NCBI GenBank assembly: GCA_037045265.1
Contig: JBAOHV010000019.1
Coordinates: 477,105 to 541,104, forward strand
Reading direction: 5' to 3'
Source of the DNA: JBAOHV01 sp037045265
GTDB taxonomy: Bacteria; Actinomycetota; Acidimicrobiia; Acidimicrobiales; Microtrichaceae
Length of the DNA stretch: 64,000 nucleotides
In this document: in pieces, positions 10,015-19,075 of the stretch
Position numbering within the stretch: the first letter of the stretch is position 1
Layout of the letters: each line of letters opens with the position of its first letter
Translations under genes and position numbers: made by a program
Notes under the pieces: model-generated
Told to the model about the DNA's origin: nothing
The model's input: only the letters and a program-made list of their open reading frames with translations
The model's database searches: none

Positions 10015-11451
10015 ATGAACCGGCGCGGCAAGGTGATGCTGTCGATGCTGCTCGCTGTCGTGTCAGCGCTCGCGCTGGTTGCAGGCGCGTGCGGGGACTC
10101 GGGGGGCGGTGACAGCGCGGGTGGCGACACGAGCTCCACGCTGCGGGTGCCCGAAGACCACTCCACCATCCAGGAAGCGGTCGACGCTGCCGAGGCCGGC
10201 GACCTGGTTCTGATCAGCCCCGGGGTCTACAAGGAGGCCGTCAAGGTCACGACCGAGGACCTGACGATCCGCGGGCTCGATCGCAACGAGGTGATCCTCG
10301 ACGGCGAGTTCGAACTGGACAACGGGATCTTCGTCGTCGAGGCCGACGGCGTCGCCGTCGAGAACATGACCGCTCGCAACTACACATCGAACGGCTTCTA
10401 CTGGACCGGTGTCGAGGGGTACCGGGGCAGCTACCTGACCGCCTACCGAAACGGCGACTACGGCGTCTATGCGTTCGACTCGGTCGAGGGGCAGTTCGAC
10501 AACTCGCTCGGCTCGGGCAGCCCCGACGCCGGCTTCTACATCGGTGAGTGCTACCCGTGCACGGCGGTGATCGACAACGTCATCTCCGAGTACAACGGCC
10601 TGGGATACTCAGGTACGAACTCCGGCGGCGATCTGTACATCGTCAACTCGACCTTCCGCCACAACCGTGCAGGCATCGTTCCCAACAGCGGCAGCTACGA
10701 GCTCTGCTACCCCGGCCGCGAGAACACGATCGTCGGCAACCTGGTCCACGACAACAACGAGGACGAGAACCCGGCGATCGACGTCGCGCTGCTCGCCCAC
10801 GGCAACGGGATCCTCGTCGCCGGCAGTGTGAAGAACGTGGTCGAACGCAACAGGGTGTGGAACCACGACCGCACGGGGATCGGCCTCGTGCCGTTCCCCG
10901 AGGAGGATGCCAGCGACCTGGCCCCTGACCAGAGCGAATGGGGAACGAGCTGCGAGGAGACACACGACGCACAGGTTCCGCCGATCCCCGAAGAGGACTG
11001 CAAGTCCGTCGACGGGCTGCTCGAGGGCTGCGTCGTCTTCTGGAACCCCTACGACAACCGGGTGGTCGAGAACGTGGTCGAGGGCTCCGGGGTCGCTGAT
11101 CTTGCCGTCGGATCGGTCGACCTGCTCGGCACGGGTGAGACGACCGACATGTTGCGGAACTGCTTCTCGGGCAACACGTTCTCGACGTCGGCCCCGGCGC
11201 AGCTTGAGGCTCTTGCGCCGTGTGAGGGCACCGGCAGCGGCGACTGGAACTCCGGCGCGCTGGACCTGCTCGGCCTGTTCGGCCAGCCGGCAGCCGCGCC
11301 GCCGAAGGAGACCTACAAGAGCACGCCGGTGCCCGAGCCCCAGCCGAACATGCCTGACGCCTCGACTTCTCCGGCACGACCGGCCACCGATGTTCCGGCC
11401 CGGATCGACCTGGCATCGATCCAGGTCCCGGACAAGCCCGCGGGCGCGTGA
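10015..11451 (+). CDS. Secreted right-handed parallel beta-helix lipoprotein
   Basis: 478-residue exported protein. An N-terminal Arg-rich stretch and hydrophobic core end in a lipobox-like AGAC (Cys26), then a Gly/Ser-rich spacer. From residue ~45 it has the CASH/NosD-type pattern: VPEDHSTIQEAVDAAEAGD, a segment found at the start of pectate-lyase-like helices, followed by repeated coils such as VAVENMTARNYTSNGF, NSTFRHNRAGIVPNSG and NTIVGNLVHDNN. Several Cys residues in the later coils suggest disulfides. The C-terminal ~60 residues are Pro-rich. RBS AAGGGGGT lies four bases before ATG 10015. It probably binds or cleaves a polysaccharide or surface ligand; no lyase residues can be assigned. 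The stop overlaps the next start. Confidence 0.85.
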   Translation: MNRRGKVMLSMLLAVVSALALVAGACGDSGGGDSAGGDTSSTLRVPEDHSTIQEAVDAAEAGDLVLISPGVYKEAVKVTTEDLTIRGLDRNEVILDGEFELDNGIFVVEADGVAVENMTARNYTSNGFYWTGVEGYRGSYLTAYRNGDYGVYAFDSVEGQFDNSLGSGSPDAGFYIGECYPCTAVIDNVISEYNGLGYSGTNSGGDLYIVNSTFRHNRAGIVPNSGSYELCYPGRENTIVGNLVHDNNEDENPAIDVALLAHGNGILVAGSVKNVVERNRVWNHDRTGIGLVPFPEEDASDLAPDQSEWGTSCEETHDAQVPPIPEEDCKSVDGLLEGCVVFWNPYDNRVVENVVEGSGVADLAVGSVDLLGTGETTDMLRNCFSGNTFSTSAPAQLEALAPCEGTGSGDWNSGALDLLGLFGQPAAAPPKETYKSTPVPEPQPNMPDASTSPARPATDVPARIDLASIQVPDKPAGA

Positions 11452-12425
11452 CGAAGCCGACGAGATCCCGGTTCCCGCTCCGGATGGCCGCCGCGTTCGT
11501 CGCGGCGGCCATCGTCGCGCTGGGCGCCACCGCATGCACCGACGGCCCTGATCCGCTGGCGATCGATGGTGCATCGGCGACCGGCGCTCCGACCGAGGGT
11601 GGCGCTCCGGCCGAGGGGGGCGCTGCCCCCGTCCGGCACCTGGGCCCTCAGGGAACCGTCGGGCAGTTCGTCGTGGAGTGCGGCTACAGCCACTCGGCCC
11701 CTGACGACCCGATCGTCTACCCGGGCCAGCCCGGCATGTCACATGAGCACGACTTCTTCGGCAACGTGACCACCGATGCCGACTCGACGCTCGAGTCGCT
11801 CTCGGCCGGAGACACCACCTGCCAGAACCAACTCGACACCGCCGCCTACTGGGCACCGGCGCTGTACGACCACGGCCAGGCCGTCACGCCCAGGCTCGGA
11901 ACCGCCTACTACCGCGCGGCGCCGGGTGTCGATCCTTCCTCGGTGGTCGCCTTTCCTCCCGGCTTCAGGATCATCGCCGGTGACCTGACGGCCACCGAGG
12001 ACGACCCGCGCCCGGTCGACATCGCCGGGTGGAGCTGCGGTGTCTCGACCCGACTGTCGAGTGCGCCACCGACCTGCCCGACCAGCGCTCCCCTGCGGGC
12101 TGTCATCACTTTCCCCGACTGCTGGGACGGTTCGAACATCGACAGCAGCGACCACCGGTCCCACATGGCCAACAGCGTCGGTGGGCGCTGTCCGACGACC
12201 CATCCGGTGTCGCTGCCACAGCTCACGTTCGCGATCACCTATCCGGTATCAGGCCCCGGACACGACCTGTCGCTCGCGTCCGGATCCCCCTACGGCATCC
12301 ACTCGGACTTCGTGAACGCGTGGAACCAGGAGGAGCTGGAGAGCAAGGTGGCCCTCTGCATCCACCGCGATGCCGTGTGCGGACTGTCCTCGAACCGCTC
12401 CGAGGACCCGCTGTTCTCGGGCTGA
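11448..12425 (+). CDS. DUF1996 secreted protein
   Basis: 325-residue exported protein of the DUF1996 family, known from fungi and actinobacteria but without an assigned reaction. It has a signal sequence ending near ATAC (Cys30, possible lipidation) and an Ala/Gly/Glu/Pro linker, then the conserved blocks MSHEHDFFGN, DTAAYWAPALY, ITFPDCWDG and the final GIHSDFVNAWNQ. The paired His residues in HEHDFFGN and the later conserved His/Asp look like a metal or catalytic site (inference). Start GTG 11448 overlaps the stop of the beta-helix lipoprotein, so the two are translationally coupled and probably work together outside the cell. Confidence 0.85.
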   Translation: MTKPTRSRFPLRMAAAFVAAAIVALGATACTDGPDPLAIDGASATGAPTEGGAPAEGGAAPVRHLGPQGTVGQFVVECGYSHSAPDDPIVYPGQPGMSHEHDFFGNVTTDADSTLESLSAGDTTCQNQLDTAAYWAPALYDHGQAVTPRLGTAYYRAAPGVDPSSVVAFPPGFRIIAGDLTATEDDPRPVDIAGWSCGVSTRLSSAPPTCPTSAPLRAVITFPDCWDGSNIDSSDHRSHMANSVGGRCPTTHPVSLPQLTFAITYPVSGPGHDLSLASGSPYGIHSDFVNAWNQEELESKVALCIHRDAVCGLSSNRSEDPLFSG

Positions 12426-12429
12426 CCGC

Positions 12430-12861
12430 TCAGCTGTCGGCCTCGACCCGGATCCGTCCGTCCATGCCGGCGGTGGCCGTGCCGTGCAGCGAGCAGTAGT
12501 ACGGGTAGAGCTCGTCGTCCTCGACCACGAGCGTCCCGGTGGCGCCCGGCTGGAAGTCCTCGACCGTGATCGTCTCGAACTGGTCCTTCTCGACCGGTAC
12601 GACGTTGTGGGGGTTGCGGCCGCGGTTCTCGAAGACGATCTTCGTGCCCGGCGAGACAGTGACGAACTTCGCCTCGAACTTGTTGTCCTTGGCGTCGATG
12701 ACGATCTCGTCCCGGCCCGTCATGTCGACGAACTCGCTGTCTGGAACCTCAGGCAGATCCGTGGATCCACTGCCCGACGAGTCGTCGCCGCAGGATGAAG
12801 CTGCAGCGACGAGCACCACGATGCCGACGAACGCCACCACGGACCTGTTGAGGTTTCGCAT
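12430..12861 (-). CDS. Cupredoxin-domain lipoprotein
   Basis: 143-residue exported copper protein. A signal peptide ends in a lipobox (ASSC, Cys24), followed by an acidic linker and a plastocyanin-like domain. Type 1 copper ligands can be picked out: His85 (NPHNVVP), Cys123 and His126 (YYCSLHG) and Met133 (GM). It probably carries electrons at the outer face of the membrane; its partner is unknown. It converges on the DUF1996 gene with only four bases between stop codons. Confidence 0.87.
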   Translation of the reverse strand: MRNLNRSVVAFVGIVVLVAAASSCGDDSSGSGSTDLPEVPDSEFVDMTGRDEIVIDAKDNKFEAKFVTVSPGTKIVFENRGRNPHNVVPVEKDQFETITVEDFQPGATGTLVVEDDELYPYYCSLHGTATAGMDGRIRVEADS

Positions 12862-12926
12862 GCCGGCGACTCTACCGGGCTGGTTGCGCGGCCTGGAAGG
12901 GCCGCCAGCAGTGACAACCGGCTCGC

Positions 12927-13664
12927 TCAGTCGCGGACCCGGACCTCACCCGGTGCACCGTCTGCCAGACGGTCCTGGACGACCGCGTCCCCGATCTCGA
13001 CCGGTGCCCCCGGGGTCTCGGCGGTCGCCGTCGCGGCGTTGTCGGTCGAGGGCGAGGCGTCGCTGTCGTTGACGAGGAGCAGGACCCCGGCGGTCGTCGC
13101 CGCAACCACGAGACCGATCGCGGGGATCAGTAGTCGGCCCCGCAGACGACGCATCCGCGGCTCGACGACAGCGGCGGATTCGACCATCAACTCGAGCAGC
13201 TGCGCCTCCACTTCGTCCGCAGGGCGGCGCAGCGCGGCACCGAGGACGTCGAGATCGGGGGAGCGCAGAGTGATCTCGCGACCCGGGGGCATCTCGCGCA
13301 TCGCATAGACCATGGCCAGGTAGCGGGCGAGCACATCACGTTGGTGAGCAGCGGCGTCGAGCGCGACCTGGTGGGCGCCCACCGAGAGGATGCCCTCGTC
13401 CAGGTCGATCACCAGACGCGACCGTTCGGGGATCAGCTTCGTCGTCGCGATGCCGTACAGCGCTGTCAGGACCCCCAGGTCCGGGTCGAGCACGGGCTTG
13501 CGACCGGTCTCGACCTCGAGAAGCTCGATCGGGTCCCAGTCGTCGCCAAGGGCATCGGCTGCTTCTGCCAGGGTGTAGCCCTGCGCCAGACGCGCCTCGG
13601 CGAGAAGCGTCCCCAGGCGCTTCGGCGGAAGCAACAGCTCGTCGGACAGTTCGTCGGTGGTCAT
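12927..13664 (-). CDS. HTH membrane protein (RodZ/XRE-like regulator)
   Basis: 245-residue protein with an N-terminal Cro/XRE-like helix-turn-helix (LGTLLAEARLAQGYTLAEAA, residues ~18-60), a central helical part, one transmembrane helix near the C-terminus (LLIPAIGLVVAATTAGVLLL) and a short extracytoplasmic tail rich in Ala, Thr and Asp. This layout recalls RodZ, with DNA-binding-like domain inside and tail outside, but the tail is short. ATG 13664 is chosen because CAGGAG lies seven bases upstream; an open frame extends further. It diverges from a small membrane gene. The exact role is unknown. Confidence 0.78.
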   Translation of the reverse strand: MTTDELSDELLLPPKRLGTLLAEARLAQGYTLAEAADALGDDWDPIELLEVETGRKPVLDPDLGVLTALYGIATTKLIPERSRLVIDLDEGILSVGAHQVALDAAAHQRDVLARYLAMVYAMREMPPGREITLRSPDLDVLGAALRRPADEVEAQLLELMVESAAVVEPRMRRLRGRLLIPAIGLVVAATTAGVLLLVNDSDASPSTDNAATATAETPGAPVEIGDAVVQDRLADGAPGEVRVRD

Positions 13665-13776
13665 CGTCAATCTCCTGGCGGATCGCCCTTCGCCACCACG
13701 ATCGGCACGTCGGAGCAGCGCCTTGACCATTGGCATCGATCGCCGGCTGGGCAGATCCCCCACCTAACATCGAGCG

Positions 13777-14127
13777 ATGGCCACCCCCCGCCGCTCCCCG
13801 ACCCCGCCCTCACCGACCCCGCCGTCGACGATCCCCCGCGGATCCGACCCTGAGTCCGAGCTGCCCTCTGTCCTCGCACGCGTCCTGGCGTTCGGCTCGG
13901 TACTCCTGGGCGGGGCTGCCGGCGCTCTGATCGGCTACGCCTTCGCCGAGCTCGGCGGGTTCGAGGGTGCGGCCGGCGGTGCAGTGACCCTGCTGTCAGC
14001 ACTCGTCGGGGCAGGAGGGGTTGCCGTCGTGGCGGTCCTGACGCTGAGGGCGTTCGGCGAATGGCACACGATCCGCTCGACCGGGGATCCCGGCGCGGCT
14101 CGTAGCGCTGGGCGGCCGGACCGATGA
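13777..14127 (+). CDS. Small two-helix membrane protein
   Basis: 116-residue protein with a Pro/Ser/Arg-rich cytoplasmic N-terminus and two hydrophobic helices (VLARVLAFGSVLLGGAAGAL; AVTLLSALVGAGGVAVVAVL) joined by a Gly-rich turn. No family is recognised. Its stop overlaps the start of the inositol-phosphatase gene (ATGA), so they are probably translated together. Confidence 0.7.
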   Translation: MATPRRSPTPPSPTPPSTIPRGSDPESELPSVLARVLAFGSVLLGGAAGALIGYAFAELGGFEGAAGGAVTLLSALVGAGGVAVVAVLTLRAFGEWHTIRSTGDPGAARSAGRPDR

Positions 14128-14969
14128 CGCACTCCGACACGGAGCGGTCGAACGCTGAGCTCCTCGCCGCTGCACATGCCGCGGCGGCGGCCGCAGTCGA
14201 TCTGATCCACACGCGCCGCCCCACGAGGTTCGGCGTCACACGCAAGTCGACTCCGACGGACCTGGTGACAGAGATGGACACGGCTTCGGAACGTGTCATC
14301 CGGGCGGTGATCGGTTCCCTGCGACCTGACGACTTGGTCGTCGGCGAAGAGGGCGGGGCCCGTCACAGCGACGGTTCCCCTGCCGCTGTCAGTGCCGACG
14401 GCACCGACGAGCCCGTCATCTGGTACGTCGACCCCATCGACGGCACGACCAACTACGTCTACGACCATCCGGGCTACAACGTGTCGATCGCCGCGACCGC
14501 CGGTGGCCGGACGGTGGCGGCGGTGGTGGCCGACCCGACCCACGCACGCACCTACTGGGCCTCCGCAGGCGGTGGCGCATGGTGCAACGGAAGTCGCCTC
14601 CACCTCGGCGCTGCCGCACCGATTCCCGAAGCACTCGTCGCGACCGGCTTCGCGTACGACCCCGAGCGCCGTGCACGCCAGGGTTCGGTAGTGGCGGAGT
14701 TGCTGCCGCGGATCCGCGACATCCGCCGGATGGGTGCCGCTGCACTCGACCTGTGCTCCGTCGCGGCTGGTCGTGTGGACGCCTACTACGAGGTCGGCCT
14801 GTCCATGTGGGACCTGGCCGCCGGTGCGCTCGTCGCCACCGAGGCCGGGGCACGCCTGGGTTCCCTCGACGGAGGAGATGTCAGGCCGGGGTCGGTGCTC
14901 GCTGCGCACCCGGAGCGCTTCGACGAGCTGCGCGAGCTGCTCGAAGGGCTCGGCTCCACGACGCTCTGA
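14124..14969 (+). CDS. Inositol monophosphatase family protein
   Basis: 281-residue Mg-dependent phosphatase. The family motifs are all present: DLVTEMDTASE, GEEGG, the signature WYVDPIDGTTNYVYDHPGY, and SMWDLAAGALVATEAGA near the C-terminus with the third metal-binding Asp. The substrate may be inositol-1-phosphate, histidinol phosphate or fructose-1,6-bisphosphate; nothing here decides between them. An acidic insertion (GSPAAVSADGTDEP) sits before the main signature. It is co-transcribed with the small membrane protein and is followed, 27 bases on, by a response regulator. Confidence 0.88.
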   Translation: MTHSDTERSNAELLAAAHAAAAAAVDLIHTRRPTRFGVTRKSTPTDLVTEMDTASERVIRAVIGSLRPDDLVVGEEGGARHSDGSPAAVSADGTDEPVIWYVDPIDGTTNYVYDHPGYNVSIAATAGGRTVAAVVADPTHARTYWASAGGGAWCNGSRLHLGAAAPIPEALVATGFAYDPERRARQGSVVAELLPRIRDIRRMGAAALDLCSVAAGRVDAYYEVGLSMWDLAAGALVATEAGARLGSLDGGDVRPGSVLAAHPERFDELRELLEGLGSTTL

Positions 14970-14996
14970 AGGACGCGGCACGGCGATCGGTGCTGC

Positions 14997-15695
14997 ATGA
15001 GCGACAATGGTGCGGTGGGTACACGAATCCTGTACGTGGAGGACGATCACCGAATCCGTGAGTCGGTCAAACTCGCGCTCGAGGACGAGGGGTGGATCGT
15101 CGACGAGGCCGAGACGGGCGAGGACGCGATCGTCGGCTTCGATCGCTCACCGACCGACGTCGTGCTGATCGACATCATGTTGCCGGGCGTCGACGGATTC
15201 GAGGTGTGCCGTTCGATCAGACGCCACAGCGACGTGCCGATCATCATGGTCACGGCGCGCGCCGACACCCACGACGTCGTGGCCGGCCTCGAGGCTGGCG
15301 CCGACGACTACATGACCAAGCCGCTCCAGCCGAAGGAGCTCTCCGCTCGCATCCGCGCTCTGTTGCGACGAGCGCGGCCCAGCCAGCCGGGCAACCCTCG
15401 GCTGCGTTTCGGGGAGCTCGAGATCGTCCCGTCAGAAGGTGTGGTCACCCGTGACGGTGAACAGCTCCATCTGACCAAGACCGAGTTCCGTCTGCTCGTC
15501 GAGCTCGCCAACAACCCGGGCAAGGTGTTCTCACGTGAGGACCTGCTCGAGAAGGTCTGGGGCCACGGGGTGTTCGGCGACGGGCGACTGGTCGATGTCC
15601 ACGTCCGCCGACTTCGCACCAAGGTCGAACCCGACCCGGCGAACCCACGCCATGTCGTCACCGTCCGCGGACTCGGATACAAGATCCAGGCGTGA
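14997..15695 (+). CDS. OmpR/PhoB-family response regulator
   Basis: 232-residue two-component regulator. The receiver domain has the acidic pair YVEDD, phospho-acceptor Asp59 (VLIDIMLPGVDGF), TARAD and the switch Lys in TKPLQPKEL. The C-terminal winged helix (residues ~130-230) includes LTKTEFRLLVELANNPGKVF and the recognition-helix region VDVHVRRLRTKVEPDP. It resembles MtrA/TcrA-type actinobacterial regulators. The gene overlaps the histidine kinase start by four bases (GTGA), giving a matched pair. Confidence 0.92.
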   Translation: MSDNGAVGTRILYVEDDHRIRESVKLALEDEGWIVDEAETGEDAIVGFDRSPTDVVLIDIMLPGVDGFEVCRSIRRHSDVPIIMVTARADTHDVVAGLEAGADDYMTKPLQPKELSARIRALLRRARPSQPGNPRLRFGELEIVPSEGVVTRDGEQLHLTKTEFRLLVELANNPGKVFSREDLLEKVWGHGVFGDGRLVDVHVRRLRTKVEPDPANPRHVVTVRGLGYKIQA

Positions 15696-17308
15696 GCATC
15701 GCCGGCGACGCTCCGAGCGAACGCCGCGGGTCGTTGATCCGCGGTCTGCAGATCGGCCTCCGGGGCCGGGTGACCCTGGCGGTGGCGGCAGTGGGACTGG
15801 TGCTGGCCGTCGTGCTGTCGGCGACCACCCTGACCGTCGCCCGCAACACCCTCCTGACCACACGTGAGGACGCGCTGACCCGCCAGGCGCTCGACAATGC
15901 AGAGACGATCCGGGGTCGCCTCGACGACACCGATGCCGCTGATCCCACGAACCTCCAGACCCTGCTGAGCTCGCTGCCCGATGGCGGCGTCCCATCGCTC
16001 GTGATCAACGGGACCGACGGTGAGCCGGTCTCGGTCAGCGTCGACAGTCGCTTCGGCGTCGACACCCTGCCCCGGGAGCTGCGCGACCGTGTGGTCACGG
16101 ACCGCGAGCCCGGAATCATGCGCTTCGTCTCAGATGGTGACGTCCTGGTCGCGGTGGGCGTCCCGCTGGCCGACACCGGGGCGTCCTACTTCGAGACGAA
16201 CCAGCTCGATGACATCCAGGCGGCCGTGCGCACCCTGGCCATCACCCTCCTGGTTCCGGCAGCGGTCGCCACGATGCTGGCCATGGGTCTGGGCTTCTGG
16301 GCGAGTCGCTACGCGCTGCGGCCTCTGCGTCGGATCGGTGAGGCCGCCGAGTCCGTCGCTCTGGGCCAGCTCGACACCCGCATCGACTACGAGGACTACG
16401 CCAACGACGTAGACCTGGCCCCGCTCGTGGCCAACTTCAACGAGATGGTCTCGGCGTTGCAGGAGCGGATCGACCGCGACGCTCGGTTCGCGAGCGACGT
16501 GAGCCACGAGCTGCGCTCGCCGTTGCAGACGCTGACCGCCTCGCTCGACGTGCTGATGAACTCCCGCGACGACCTCTCGGAGCGCTCCCAGCAGGCGCTC
16601 GACCTTCTGGCCATGGACCTCCAGCGTTTCACCCAGCTCGTCGAGGACCTGCTCGAGATCTCACGGTTCGACGCAGGCGCGGTCCGCCTCGAGCTCGATG
16701 ACGTGGCGCTGGTCCCCGCGGTCCGCGCTGCGGTCCGAGCCAGCTCCGGACGGGACCTTCCCGTCGAGGCCGACGCCGACCTCGAAGAGGTCGTGATCGC
16801 GTGCGACAAGCGACGACTGATGCGGATCCTGGTCAACTTCGTGGACAACGCATCGAAGTACGCCGACGGTGCCACCGCGGTCTATGTCGAGCGCCATGAC
16901 GCCGACACCGATCAGGAAGAGCTCATCGATGGACCGACCGTGCAGATCGCGGTCGAGGATCAGGGGCCCGGTGTGCCCGAGGCAGAACGGACCCGGATCT
17001 TCGACCGCTTCAACCGCGGCGATCAGGGCGGCAGTCGTGGCACCGACATGGGGGTCGGACTCGGGTTGGCACTAGCCGCCGAGCACGCTCGCCTTCAAGG
17101 CGGGCGGGTATGGGTGGAGGACCGCCACGACGGCGGTCAAGGTGCCCGCTTCGTCGTGGAGCTCCCGATGATCGAGGACGCGGCGGCCGCCAGCGACGAT
17201 CCGCGCGCCGACCTCGCAGCAGTCACGCCCCAGGAGGCCGAGTCGCTGGCGCTCACCGGTGAGCTGCCGGCAATTCGTTCCGACATCGCCAGGGAGAGCC
17301 CCAGATGA
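15692..17308 (+). CDS. Sensor histidine kinase
   Basis: 538-residue membrane kinase that should phosphorylate the regulator encoded just upstream. There is a first transmembrane helix (VTLAVAAVGLVLAVVLSATTL), a ~130-residue extracellular sensor region, a second helix near 185-205, a HAMP domain (RPLRRIGEAAESVALGQLD), a HisKA helix with His272 (SHELRSPLQTLTASLDVL), and the ATPase boxes N (VNFVDNASKYADG), G1 (VEDQGPGVPE), F (FDRFNRG) and G2 (GVGLGLALAAEHA). The start is GTG 15692. The signal it senses is unknown; the downstream GerMN lipoprotein recalls the MtrB-LpqB arrangement of other actinobacteria. Confidence 0.92.
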   Translation: MSIAGDAPSERRGSLIRGLQIGLRGRVTLAVAAVGLVLAVVLSATTLTVARNTLLTTREDALTRQALDNAETIRGRLDDTDAADPTNLQTLLSSLPDGGVPSLVINGTDGEPVSVSVDSRFGVDTLPRELRDRVVTDREPGIMRFVSDGDVLVAVGVPLADTGASYFETNQLDDIQAAVRTLAITLLVPAAVATMLAMGLGFWASRYALRPLRRIGEAAESVALGQLDTRIDYEDYANDVDLAPLVANFNEMVSALQERIDRDARFASDVSHELRSPLQTLTASLDVLMNSRDDLSERSQQALDLLAMDLQRFTQLVEDLLEISRFDAGAVRLELDDVALVPAVRAAVRASSGRDLPVEADADLEEVVIACDKRRLMRILVNFVDNASKYADGATAVYVERHDADTDQEELIDGPTVQIAVEDQGPGVPEAERTRIFDRFNRGDQGGSRGTDMGVGLGLALAAEHARLQGGRVWVEDRHDGGQGARFVVELPMIEDAAAASDDPRADLAAVTPQEAESLALTGELPAIRSDIARESPR

Positions 17309-17971
17309 GGGGCCTCAGCGCCTGTCGGCGCCGTGCACATGCTGTTCACCCGGGGATCCTGGCGACCGCGGCTTGTGCGATCCTCGCCGCAGGGTGCGGA
17401 GTCGGGGTGGACGAGAGCCCCCCGACCCCTCGACATCGAGGCGAGCACGACGACCGTCGCGGAGTCGCCATCCGACGGCCAGTTGAGCACGGTGCTCTAC
17501 TACGTGCGCGACGGGAAGCTCCTGCCGCTCGAGCGTGAGCTGCCCGACCGCACCGCTTCGACGGTGATCAACGCGCTGACGCAGTCACCGTCACCAGCGG
17601 TGGCCGGAGTGGGCACCTCCCTGCCGGCCGGCACACGTGTGCTGGAGACGGTCCGTGGCGGTGACCGCCTGGTGGTCGACCTCTCCCAGGACTTCGACAC
17701 CGTCGTGGGCCTGGCGCGTCAGCAGGCGATCGGACAGATGGTCATGAGCATCACCCGCGGCCCGACTCACGACGTCGAGTTCAGGCTCGAGGGACGCCCG
17801 CTCACTGTCAGCTCGCCATCGAGGGGGGACACGACCGTCGTCGACCAGTGCGACTTCGAGGATCTGCTGGCTGTCCCCGAGGGCGAAGCCGTGCAGGGGC
17901 TCGCTGCGTCGTCGATCGAGGAGTTGGAGCGACGACACGCCGATCTCGATGACCAATGCCAGACCCGCTAG
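17305..17971 (+). CDS. GerMN-domain lipoprotein, one frameshift
   Basis: Exported lipoprotein starting at ATG 17305, overlapping the kinase stop. The first frame encodes a signal peptide with lipobox LAAGC (Cys31). At the C6 tract at 17,418-17,423 the frame must change to reach the GerMN domain (STVLYYVRDGKLLPLERELP, SLPAGTRVLETVRGGDRLVV, and DLSQDF), which is found in spore-germination and LpqB-like envelope proteins. Corrected length is about 221 residues. The shift at a homopolymer is most likely a sequencing error. Its position after a two-component pair suggests an accessory to signalling, as with LpqB. Confidence 0.82.
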
Positions 17972-17999
17972 CACCACTCAGGCCGCCGGACCCGCGTCG

Positions 18000-19035
18000 T
18001 CACGAAGCGAAGAACGGCCTCGCCACCTCGTTGTAGAAGTCCAGGTCGACGGTCTTCGTGCGGTCGACGGCGTCGGCTAGCTCGACGTGGACTATGTGGT
18101 CCGCTTGCAGCGCAACCATCCGACCCCAGGCCCGCTCGGCAGCGGCGTCGGCTGCTGCGACCCCGTAGCGACTGGCGAGCACCCGGTCGAAGGCGGTCGG
18201 GGTACCACCGCGCTGCACGTAGCCGAGCGTGGTCACACGGGTCTCCATGCCGGTCCGGCCTTCGATCTCTGAAGCCACCTGCTGTCCGATCCCACCGAGT
18301 CGTCGATGACCGAACCGGTCGACCTCGTACGAGGGCATCCCCATGGTGCCCTCGACGGGCGTCGCTCCCTCGGCGACGACGACTATCGAGGCGAAGCTCT
18401 TGCCGGCGTGGCGCCACGAAAGGGCATCGCACACCTCGGCGATGTCGAAGGGGACCTCGGGGATCAGAGTCATCGTCGCCCCTCCGGCCAACCCCGCTCG
18501 CACCGCGATGTGGCCGGTGTCGCGGCCCATCACCTCGAGGATCATCACCCTGTCGTGCGCCTCGGCGGTCGTGTGCAACCGGTCGATCGCCGCTGTCGCG
18601 ACGTGCAGTGCGGTGTCGAAGCCGAAGCAGAGCTCCGTGGCGTCGATGTCGTTGTCGATCGTCTTGGGGACACCGATGCAGTTGACGCCGTCGCGCTGCA
18701 GGTCGCGGGCCGCGCTCAGCGATCCGTTCCCGCCGATCACTATGAACCCCTCCAGACCGTGACGCTCGACCGCATCCTTCACCCGGTCGAGTCCATCGTC
18801 GTGCTGGTACGGCTGGATCCGTGACGTGCCAAGGATCGTGCCGCCGCGCGGCAGGATCCCGCGGCAGCGGTCGACGGTCAGGACCTCCCAGTCGTCGTCG
18901 AGTACACCACGCCACACGTTCGCGGAAGCCGATCACCTCACCGCCGTGCCGTCGCTCCACCTTGCGCACGAGCGCCCGGATCACAGCGTTCAGCCCCGGA
19001 CAGTCACCACCAGAAGTCAACACTCCGATCCGCAT
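18000..19035 (-). CDS. pfkA: 6-phosphofructokinase, one frameshift
   Basis: Phosphorylates fructose 6-phosphate in glycolysis. The N-terminus MRIGVLTSGGDCPGLNAVIR reads in one frame; at about 18,921-18,925 it changes to the frame of VWRGVLDDDWEVLT, PRGGTILGTSR, VPKTIDNDIDATELCFGFDTAL, VMGRDTGHIA and YVQRGGTPTAFDR. The Gly that goes with ATP rather than pyrophosphate use is kept in GGNGS, together with the Lys of PKTIDND (group III type). The normally acidic residue of GGDGS/GGEGT is Asn here. It converges with the GerMN gene and diverges from glpK with 40 bases between starts. Confidence 0.88.
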
Positions 19036-19075
19036 GTCCAAACCCTACGACCAGCGCCAGTTAGGTTGTGACGCC

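Noticed and set aside
10609..11856. 415-codon open frame on the minus strand
   Set aside because: Antisense to the beta-helix and DUF1996 genes; composition is Arg/Pro/Gly-rich with no domain pattern.
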